NCBI RefSeq assembly: GCF_003946085.1
Contig: NZ_RHOB01000003.1
Coordinates: 62,001-126,000 of the forward strand
Reading direction: 5' to 3'
From: Levilactobacillus angrenensis
GTDB lineage: Bacteria > Bacillota > Bacilli > Lactobacillales > Lactobacillaceae
Length of the DNA stretch: 64,000 nucleotides
Part shown: in pieces, positions 57,840-64,000 of the stretch
Layout: each line of letters opens with the position of its first letter
How positions within the stretch are numbered: the first letter of the stretch is position 1
Notes under the pieces: model-generated
Told to the model about the DNA's origin: nothing
Seen by the model: the letters and a program-made list of their open reading frames with translations, nothing else
The model's database searches: none
Program-made: the position numbers and the translations under genes

Positions 57840-59045
57840 TCATTGATTTCGTGACGCCGTCGTCTGTGGACTGTCAATCGACTGATGCCGAGCAATCACG
57901 CGATTCAAGATGATGGCGACAATCAGAGATAACCCGGCAAACGCGGCGCCACCCAATCCCAGTCGATTGAGGCCGCCATGCGTTAGAACGATCGACGCGG
58001 TGGCCGACCCCACGGAAATACCAATATTAAAGAAGATGGCATTTAACGACGACGCCAGTAAGGTGGCCTGCGGGTAATCGGCTTCAGCCACATCTAAGAA
58101 GTGAATCTGAATTGGTGAATTGACCACGGAAATGATCAGCGTCAAAATCAAAAACAACCCAAAGCCAGTGACTTGATTGGTCATCGCTAACGGCAAGAGC
58201 AGTAACAACCCAATGTCGATCACGTAGAAGCGGGGCATGGTTTTCAACCCACTCCGTTCCGCCACCGTTCCGGACAGTCGGTTACCCAAGATGCTCATGA
58301 TCCCCAGGACGAACAATAACCAATTTAATGCGGTGGTACTGAATCCCAGCCCAGTGGTCAACAACGGACGAATGTACGTGTAATAAGCGTATAGCGCGGC
58401 CGCCGAGAAAAGAATCAGCATGGCTCCCAAATAGATCCGTTTGTCTGTCAGTAAAACTAATTGCTCTTTGATACCACCCGGCGTCTGCGGTAAATGCCGT
58501 GGCAAGAGGAACGCCATCACGAGGCAGGTCACTAGACTAAGTATGGAAATCAAATGAAAAGCAACGTGCCAGCTGGTCGCCGTGCTAATCGCGGTTCCGA
58601 TCGGCACCCCCACGACTGAAGCGATACTGAAGCCGGCAGCCAGCCACGAGATCAACATCGCCCGTTTGTGTCGCGGCGCAATGTCATTGGCAAATAAAAT
58701 AATCAGCGACTCGATTGCCCCAGCAACCGCGGCCGTCAACATCCGTGAGACCAAAAACCAGCCATAGCTCGTGGCAAATCCACTCCAAGTATTGCCAATC
58801 AAAAAGATGAGTAATAACACCATCAGCGTTTTGTACCGGCTAAATCGGTTCGCGAGCACCGTAATCAGCGGCGTACTAATTGCATAAACGATGGCAAAAA
58901 TCGTCACCAAATATCCCGCCGTCGCTACCGTCACCCGCAAGGACCGCGCGATGTCAGAAATCACGCCGACGACCATAAATTCATTACAACCCAACATAAA
59001 CGCCACTAGAACTAAGGCACTGGCTTGCCACCGGTATTTTGTCAT
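57840..59045 (-). CDS. MFS transporter, AraJ/DHA1 type (upstream paralogue)
   Basis: A 401-residue, 12-helix transporter, beginning YRWQASALVLVAFMLGCNEF with ANRFSRYKTLM and RLSGTVAERSG. It has a short extra C-terminal tail (QSIDSPQTTASRNQ) missing in its partner. The gap between the pair is 77 bp and on the same strand. The duplication appears old, since many silent and conservative changes separate the copies. Confidence 0.87.
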   Translation of the reverse strand: MTKYRWQASALVLVAFMLGCNEFMVVGVISDIARSLRVTVATAGYLVTIFAIVYAISTPLITVLANRFSRYKTLMVLLLIFLIGNTWSGFATSYGWFLVSRMLTAAVAGAIESLIILFANDIAPRHKRAMLISWLAAGFSIASVVGVPIGTAISTATSWHVAFHLISILSLVTCLVMAFLLPRHLPQTPGGIKEQLVLLTDKRIYLGAMLILFSAAALYAYYTYIRPLLTTGLGFSTTALNWLLFVLGIMSILGNRLSGTVAERSGLKTMPRFYVIDIGLLLLLPLAMTNQVTGFGLFLILTLIISVVNSPIQIHFLDVAEADYPQATLLASSLNAIFFNIGISVGSATASIVLTHGGLNRLGLGGAAFAGLSLIVAIILNRVIARHQSIDSPQTTASRNQ

Positions 59046-59169
59046 GGATGAACCTCCGTCTCATTTTTACTTGATTCCTTCTAGCGTACCTTATTTTTCA
59101 GTCAAAATGGTCAGAAAAAAACATTTTGCCCAAATTTCTCAGCAAAATGTCCGTTAATTGTCATTCAAT

Positions 59170-59619
59170 TTACGCCTCGACGCCAACCGTTAATTGATTC
59201 AGCGCCTCTTCAAATTCCGTAATACCAGTCCCAGCCACCGAAGACAACTGAAAGATTTGTTGAACGCCGGCATTTTTCAGCCGCTCTTCGGCATATGTAA
59301 TTTGTTCAGGACTGGCAGCGTCGATCTTGGAGACCACACCAATCGTTTTAACTGGAAACATCGTCGTAAAAGCTGGCGGGAAGACGGCGCGCTGATCAAG
59401 TGCACTTTGAATGGCGACAATGACCTTGGCCCCTACCGACAGCGTCATCAGTGAGGGATATAGATAGCGATGTTCCACGAATTCACCTGGGGTATCAATG
59501 ATACTACCCCGGAATTCAACCGCTTGTGTCTTGTCATAACTAATTGTTTCATGATGTAGTCGTTGAACCAGCGTGGTTTTACCACACCCAATGGCGCCTA
59601 CAAACATTGCCTTTCTCAT
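59170..59619 (-). CDS. pduV: PduV/EutP-like small GTPase
   Basis: A 149-residue P-loop protein of the EutP/PduV family associated with bacterial microcompartments. The P-loop is GAIGCGKTTL, followed by SIIDTPGEFVEHRYLY (G3, Walker B-like) and VSKIDAA (NKxD equivalent). In Salmonella PduV is linked to movement or attachment of Pdu compartments. ATG 59619 fits the family N-terminus (MRKAMFVGAIG). It is the last gene of the pdu cluster on this strand. Confidence 0.85.
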   Translation of the reverse strand: MRKAMFVGAIGCGKTTLVQRLHHETISYDKTQAVEFRGSIIDTPGEFVEHRYLYPSLMTLSVGAKVIVAIQSALDQRAVFPPAFTTMFPVKTIGVVSKIDAASPEQITYAEERLKNAGVQQIFQLSSVAGTGITEFEEALNQLTVGVEA

Positions 59620-59641
59620 TGCACTCAGCGTCCCTTCACCT

Positions 59642-60502
59642 TCAGTTATCCTGATCATACATGGCGATACCAATCGGCGTGACGAACTGCGGGAACTTGG
59701 GCTTCACAGCCGTGGTTCCCAATGCCTTACTAAATGTCTTGATGAAGTCTTTAAAGTTAATAGCCCCACCCACAACAATGACTGGTTGTTGCGGTCGACC
59801 GTCAGTAGCCGAGCTGGTAATCGCCGCCATTTTTTCAACGACTGGTCGAATCGTGGCAAATACCTCAGTTTCACGGGACACATCTCGTTTGACCTTTTCA
59901 GCCTCATCCATAGACCAGTGATTGTGTCCCGCCAATACCAAGGTCATATGCGACCCACCGGTGGCCTCATCCGTCACATAGACCAGTCGTTTACGCTTAA
60001 AAATACTGATGCCAGTGGTCCCACCACCGATATCAACGACGGTACCATCCTTCAGGTGTAAGAATTTGGCCGCAGCGGTTGGTTCGTCGACGACTGCTCG
60101 GCACTCAAAGCCGGCGGATTCAATGACGTTAGACACGATTTTAGCACTGCCATCCCCAGTTCCAGGTGGAATTGCCCCACAGGCCGTGGTCAGTGGTTGG
60201 CCGAGAATGTCTTCTGCTTGTTGCTTGAGCCGCATCAAGATGCGCACGGAATCCATGAAGTTCACGACCAAGCCGTCGCGGACAGCGTGATCGTATTCAA
60301 AGTTCCCATAGATGACCTCGTTGTCTTGGTCCAACACCACCATCACAATGGAAGAAGTCCCCAAGTCAATTCCCACGCGTAACGTATCTTCCGCCGTTAC
60401 ATCCCGGGTCGCGTGATCACCGTTGACGATTTCTGCAAATTGGCTCAACTGTTGATTGGCCGTTTCTAATAAGTTCGGTTTTTTCGTTAGCACATCTGTC
60501 AC
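59642..60502 (-). CDS. EutJ-like actin/Hsp70-fold chaperone protein
   Basis: A 286-residue ASKHA-fold ATPase of the EutJ group. Visible sites are VGIDLGTSSIVMVVL (phosphate 1), VVDIGGGTTGISIF (phosphate 2) and VIVVGGAINF (adenosine). Its role in ethanolamine or propanediol use is uncertain and may be chaperoning of compartment enzymes. It is 22 bp upstream of pduV, so cotranscribed. Confidence 0.87.
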   Translation of the reverse strand: MTDVLTKKPNLLETANQQLSQFAEIVNGDHATRDVTAEDTLRVGIDLGTSSIVMVVLDQDNEVIYGNFEYDHAVRDGLVVNFMDSVRILMRLKQQAEDILGQPLTTACGAIPPGTGDGSAKIVSNVIESAGFECRAVVDEPTAAAKFLHLKDGTVVDIGGGTTGISIFKRKRLVYVTDEATGGSHMTLVLAGHNHWSMDEAEKVKRDVSRETEVFATIRPVVEKMAAITSSATDGRPQQPVIVVGGAINFKDFIKTFSKALGTTAVKPKFPQFVTPIGIAMYDQDN

Positions 60503-60525
60503 CTCACTATCAAGATTTCACTAAG

Positions 60526-61356
60526 TTACTGTAGACACAGCGCCTTGCCCAAGGCCGGATGTTGCTTAAAGAATGCTTGTGAATAAGGGCATCCCGCAAC
60601 AATACTTAAGCCAAATAACCGGGCAATCATCACCAATTTCAACATCAATTGACTGGCCAAGCCCTGGCGCTCAAATCCCGGTTCAATGGTGACACCTGAG
60701 ATGACCAATAAGCCTGTGCTCCATTGGAACGTCGCTTGACCGACCTGCTTATCCTGTTGTAACAGCCGAATTTTATCTGTTCCAATTTGAAAGGTCAGTC
60801 GAGACGTTGCTACCGTTTCTCCTGGCATCGCTGCAATCAAATTGTCGATTGCCATTTTCAAGAACGGTAAGACCGAATCGTCCGTCAATATCTCATGATC
60901 CGCAAACAGCCGACGGACATCACTAATATAGATTTCAGTGGGCTGAACTGGTTGCATGCCCAAGACTAGCGCCAACTGTTTGAGTTGTTGACTGGCACTC
61001 AGGCCACCCAACTTACCCGTAGATACTGACGCAATCAACACTGGTTTGTGTTCCCACAAGCTCCCCTGATACGATACCGAGGCAATGTCCAAGGCGTTTT
61101 TCAAGCATCCGGGGATCCCGCGGTTAATCTCTGGCGTGACGATGCAAAAGGCATCCATCCGTTGAATCTGATCCTTGAATGCCTGACAAGCGTCCTGTTC
61201 GCGACGACTCAAATGGTCATGAAGCAACGGCAGATGGGCAATCGAAATAGGCTCGGCCAGTACCGTATTGGGTACCAACAATCCCAGATTGCGAGCGACC
61301 TTACGCGCATAAGATTCTGCTCGTAGACTACCAGCTAATAATCCAATTCGTTTCAA
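60526..61356 (-). CDS. Fusion of NADPH-dependent FMN reductase and GNAT acetyltransferase domains
   Basis: A 276-residue two-domain protein. Residues 1-180 are a flavodoxin-like FMN reductase (RIGLLAGSLRAESYARKVAR, TPEINRGIPGCLKNALD). Residues about 185-276 match the small YjdJ-type GNAT fold, with VISGVTIEPGFERQGLASQL and AGCPYSQAFFKQHP. The start is TTG 61356, 8 nt after AGAAGGTG; longer frames are not family-like. It lies between a terminator and eutJ in the pdu cluster. Confidence 0.8.
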   Translation of the reverse strand: MKRIGLLAGSLRAESYARKVARNLGLLVPNTVLAEPISIAHLPLLHDHLSRREQDACQAFKDQIQRMDAFCIVTPEINRGIPGCLKNALDIASVSYQGSLWEHKPVLIASVSTGKLGGLSASQQLKQLALVLGMQPVQPTEIYISDVRRLFADHEILTDDSVLPFLKMAIDNLIAAMPGETVATSRLTFQIGTDKIRLLQQDKQVGQATFQWSTGLLVISGVTIEPGFERQGLASQLMLKLVMIARLFGLSIVAGCPYSQAFFKQHPALGKALCLQ

Positions 61357-61393
61357 ATTTCTCACACCTTCTTCAACGTTCCTCTTGTCTGAT

Positions 61394-61445
61394 AAAAAAT
61401 CCCAACGACCTAGGCGCAAAAATACCTAGTCATCGGGAATTTTTC
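61394..61445 (-). terminator. Terminator between the phosphatase and the FMN reductase fusion
   Basis: On the minus strand CCCGATGACTAGGT pairs with GCCTAGGTCGTTGGG (imperfect), followed by TTTTTT. It divides the cluster into two transcription units or limits downstream expression. Confidence 0.75.
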
Positions 61446-62241
61446 ATGCCAAATCTGATGTTAAGTAGATTCGTTGCAATCGTTGGATCACCGAGGGCGA
61501 CAACCCAACGAAGTCAACTAGGTATGGTTTGATGCCACCGAATTCACCGTTGATCAATGTCATCGCTTGATCAAAATAATCCAGCGATACCGTTGATAAA
61601 TCAATAATCGATGACTGAAAGTTAGCGTTCATCCCTTGGCGTTGGGACTCGCGGACACGTTGCACGATTCGCGGCAGACAGAACTGGTTGGTCAACAAGT
61701 AGTCCTGCTTCAACTGCTGCGTCGAGACACCCAACGCACCTAGCAACAACAAGGCGCACAGCCCAGTTCGATCCTTACCAGACGTACAGTGGAACAGGAC
61801 CGTGTTGTCCGCGCCAACAGTTGCCAACAGTTCAAAGAACCGTCGATAAGCGCGACGAGGTTGTTGCTGTAAGACCAGTCGCCGGTAAACACGTAACATT
61901 CGCCGCCGCCCGTTGTTGGCATCGGCTGAATAGTAGGCATTTAGCTGCTGAATGGTTTGAGTACTCTCTGTCTCGTCATCGTCAAAGAGTGGCAAATGAC
62001 AGACGCGAATCGTGCTCGGCAATTGATCAGGCGCTGGCTGCCATTCTGCTCGCGACCGCGTGTCAATGACTGTAGACACGCCATAATCGACTAGCCGTTG
62101 TTGATCTGCCGGCGTTAGGTGAGCCAGACTACCTGACCGTAGGAGTCGATGATCACGCACCCGCAGATGACCCACCGAATAGCCCCCCAACTCACGGACA
62201 TTGAGAGCACTTGCTAAGGGTATTACTCGTTGTGTCAGCAT
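61444..62241 (-). CDS. Tyrosine/dual-specificity phosphatase in the pdu cluster
   Basis: A 265-residue phosphatase. The active-site loop is HCTSGKDRTGL (Cys-x5-Arg), and the N-terminus has NVRELGGY, typical of the Y_phosphatase3 family. It begins 13 bp after the pduU stop, so it is cotranscribed. Such proteins act on phosphotyrosine or inositide-like substrates. The reason for one in the pdu operon is unclear. Confidence 0.85.
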   Translation of the reverse strand: MLTQRVIPLASALNVRELGGYSVGHLRVRDHRLLRSGSLAHLTPADQQRLVDYGVSTVIDTRSRAEWQPAPDQLPSTIRVCHLPLFDDDETESTQTIQQLNAYYSADANNGRRRMLRVYRRLVLQQQPRRAYRRFFELLATVGADNTVLFHCTSGKDRTGLCALLLLGALGVSTQQLKQDYLLTNQFCLPRIVQRVRESQRQGMNANFQSSIIDLSTVSLDYFDQAMTLINGEFGGIKPYLVDFVGLSPSVIQRLQRIYLTSDLA

Positions 62242-62254
62242 TTACACCACTCCA

Positions 62255-62608
62255 TTAAGTCCGCGTAATGTCAGTCACATCAAAGCCTAGCAGATCTCGC
62301 AAGGTGGTGACCACTTTGCGTAAGGCGGCGTCCACTTCGGAAACCTCGCCAACGATCACGACCGAGCCACTAAAGCGGTCGATAAATCCCAATTCGACGC
62401 TACTGGCTTTTGTGGCGATATCGCCGGCAATGATCGACGTTTCGCTAGGCGTAATCGTTAAAATACCTAAAGCATTTTTGTCCGTCTGGATACCCAGTTT
62501 TTCAAAAATATCCGGTGTCGGGTTAGCAATGATGTGGGCTAGCGTGACCTGTTTACCAGGAACATACTCTTGAATTGAACGCGCAATATCTCGAGCCAAT
62601 CCGTCCAC
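62255..62608 (-). CDS. pduU: Bacterial microcompartment shell protein PduU
   Basis: A 117-residue circularly permuted BMC-domain protein. The first segment [20 protein letters not shown] is the pore-capping beta-barrel strand of PduU. The rest, [19 protein letters not shown] and [14 protein letters not shown], is nearly the Salmonella PduU pattern. Start at GTG 62608, with TTG 62599 as an alternative because the TAGGAG site is very close. It forms a trimmed hexamer in the compartment shell. Confidence 0.93.
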   Translation of the reverse strand: MDGLARDIARSIQEYVPGKQVTLAHIIANPTPDIFEKLGIQTDKNALGILTITPSETSIIAGDIATKASSVELGFIDRFSGSVVIVGEVSEVDAALRKVVTTLRDLLGFDVTDITRT

Positions 62609-62614
62609 CTTCTC

Positions 62615-63796
62615 CTAACTGTCTAAGACTTTCTCTGTTTCCCGGGCAATAACTAATTCTTCGTTCGTTGGGATGACCAAGACCTTCACACGACTATCAG
62701 CCGCAGAAATATCGAGATCATTATCCTGGTTCGCGTCTGCATCGATCTTCACGCCCAAGTACCCCAAAGCCGCGCAGACCCGTTCACGAATCGGTGCTGA
62801 ATGTTCGCCGACACCCGCCGTGAAGACCAGCGTCTGCAAGCCACCCAGGTCAGCCGTGTACGCCGCAATATAGGTTTGAATCTGGTGTACGTACACTTGC
62901 AAGGCTAACTCGGCACGCTTATTGCCATCCGCTTCTGCTTTAAGCACATCTCGAACGTCATTGGAAACGCCCGAGAGGCCCAGCAGACCAGATTTATGAT
63001 TTAAGATCTGACGAACATCCGCCGCACTAAGATCTTCCTTTTCTGCCAGGAACGGCAAAATGTTAGGGTCAACATCTCCTGAACGTGTCCCCATGACCAG
63101 ACCGGCCAGGGGCGTAAAGCCCATCGACGTGTTCACCGACTTGCCGTCCTTGATGGCACAAACACTGGCACCATTGCCCAAGTGACAGGAAATAATCTTC
63201 CGAGAAAAGTCACGATCGTAGCGCCGATTGACCTCACTGTAAATGTACTGGTGAGACTGCCCGTGAAATCCGTACCGCCGAATACCATATTTTTCGTAGT
63301 ATTCAAATGGCAGCGCATACATATATGCCTTTGACGGAATCGTGCTATGAAATGAGGTATCGAAGACCGCCACTTCACGCGCGTCTGGCAGAAGCTTTTC
63401 GAACGCTTCGATTCCCAACAGGTTAACCGGATTGTGTAAAGGTGACATGTCCGAGAGTTCATCAATCTTCTGTTGGACCACCGGTGTGATCTCGGTTGAT
63501 TGTGTATAGTCGCGGCCACCATGGGCAACCCGATGGCCAATCCCAACGATTTCTGACTTGTCTCGAATCGCACCACTGTCTAGCAGTGCGTCCGTGACCA
63601 GTTGGACCGCTTCCGTATGATTCTGGACAGCTTGAACCGATTTATGTTTTGTGCCCTGATATTCATAAGTAAAAATACAATCGGAATGGCCGATTCGGTC
63701 AACCAAGCCACTGATCACAACGTCTTCTGCCGGCATGGCGTACAATTTGAATTTCAACGAGGAGCTCCCCGCATTAACAGATAAGATTTTTGGCAT
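62615..63796 (-). CDS. pduW: Acetate/propionate kinase
   Basis: A 393-residue kinase that makes ATP and acetate or propionate from the acyl phosphate. It begins MPKILSVNAGSSSLKFKLY. It has GHRVAHGGRDY, DTSFHSTIP, GTRSGDVDPN and TAGVGEHSAP. In the pdu operon it would take propionyl phosphate from 1,2-propanediol. It lies 6 bp upstream of pduU. Sequence alone does not separate PduW from AckA, so context sets the name. Confidence 0.93.
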   Translation of the reverse strand: MPKILSVNAGSSSLKFKLYAMPAEDVVISGLVDRIGHSDCIFTYEYQGTKHKSVQAVQNHTEAVQLVTDALLDSGAIRDKSEIVGIGHRVAHGGRDYTQSTEITPVVQQKIDELSDMSPLHNPVNLLGIEAFEKLLPDAREVAVFDTSFHSTIPSKAYMYALPFEYYEKYGIRRYGFHGQSHQYIYSEVNRRYDRDFSRKIISCHLGNGASVCAIKDGKSVNTSMGFTPLAGLVMGTRSGDVDPNILPFLAEKEDLSAADVRQILNHKSGLLGLSGVSNDVRDVLKAEADGNKRAELALQVYVHQIQTYIAAYTADLGGLQTLVFTAGVGEHSAPIRERVCAALGYLGVKIDADANQDNDLDISAADSRVKVLVIPTNEELVIARETEKVLDS

Positions 63797-63826
63797 ACGT
63801 CATCTTTCCTTCTATCTCCAGAATAT

Positions 63827-64000
63827 TTACCGAATCACTTTCCGGTAAATGGCCTTCAGATCATCATCAGATGGGATGACTGGATTGCCAGGGAACGTCG
63901 CGTCCAACTTAGCGTCCTCAATGACAACTTGCGTCTTAGCTTCAGCGTCTTTGACATCGACACCAAAGGCCCGTAACGTTTGCGGACAATCCATTTGAAT
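63827..64000 (-). CDS. pduQ: Iron-containing alcohol dehydrogenase PduQ, C-terminal part (cut by window edge)
   Basis: Only the last 57 codons are present. The product includes LRAFGVDVKDAEAKTQVVIE and ends PSDDDLKAIYRKVIR, typical for the end of group III Fe-alcohol dehydrogenases. PduQ reduces propionaldehyde to 1-propanol and regenerates NAD+ in the compartment. It lies 30 bp upstream of pduW. The rest of the pdu operon must continue to the right. Confidence 0.75.
   Translation of the reverse strand: MQMDCPQTLRAFGVDVKDAEAKTQVVIEDAKLDATFPGNPVIPSDDDLKAIYRKVIR

Overview
The window reads as the chromosome of a heterofermentative lactic acid bacterium of the Lactobacillus brevis group (genus Levilactobacillus), probably one of its higher-GC members. 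The grounds are the 3' end of a propanediol-utilisation (pdu) microcompartment operon, a ferrochelatase/Nramp pair like the one known in L. brevis, a Met T-box in front of metQNI, DUF5776-like cell-wall tails, GGAGG ribosome sites throughout, and no prophage or CRISPR. The species call is inference. Most genes are on the minus strand in short operons separated by strong intrinsic terminators.

Layout. 1-2 kb: start of an AbrB/MazE-type antitoxin, a 3-methyladenine glycosylase, DUF488 and HAD genes. 2.4-6.5 kb: universal stress protein, BCCT transporter, sugar acetyltransferase, VOC protein. 6.5-13.6 kb: viroplasmin/RNase H, a lysine-tailed unknown protein, cytosine deaminase, a ThiD/PdxK-type kinase, a quinone oxidoreductase, an SDR and two small proteins of 59 and 49 residues. 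14-18 kb: tRNA-Arg(TCT), an IS1182-type remnant, a DHA2 efflux pump with a divergent TetR regulator. 18-25.9 kb: cytochrome b5-like protein, cold-shock protein, hydrolase, clusterless MutY, an OppA lipoprotein, and LplA divergent from a GcvH-like carrier. 26-35 kb: SDR, phosphatase, DMT exporter, metQNI with a T-box, a degenerate Tag-like glycosylase, and a second OppA behind a Cys-rich leader peptide. 35.7-45 kb: GH3 beta-glucosidase, ElaA-type acetyltransferase, bile salt hydrolase family enzyme, SbcCD, a canonical Tag. 45-55 kb: secreted metalloprotease, GH25 lysozyme, ferrochelatase-MntH, GH8, MerR-cupin-CMD operon, TetR, LPXTG collagen-type adhesin. 55.7-59 kb: aldo/keto reductase and two tandem MFS transporters. 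59-64 kb: the pdu operon end (pduQ, acetate kinase, pduU, phosphatase, an FMN reductase-GNAT fusion, EutJ-like, PduV-like).

The most novel material is non-coding. First, a family of dispersed elements, about 610-640 bp when full length, has terminal inverted repeats (14 bp and perfect in the best copy) and 7-8 bp target duplications in three well-supported copies plus one likely copy. Several copies abut intrinsic terminators. The interior folds into branched hairpins whose stems show compensatory changes between copies, and none encodes a protein. This looks like an undescribed structured MITE-like element. Second, the OppA gene at 33.6-35.3 kb has a 34-codon leader ORF with a cluster of Cys codons, a 12-bp stem that can bury its ribosome site, and a downstream terminator, which is the layout expected of cysteine-sensing attenuation.

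All calls were made by reading the sequence and given translations; no database search was run.
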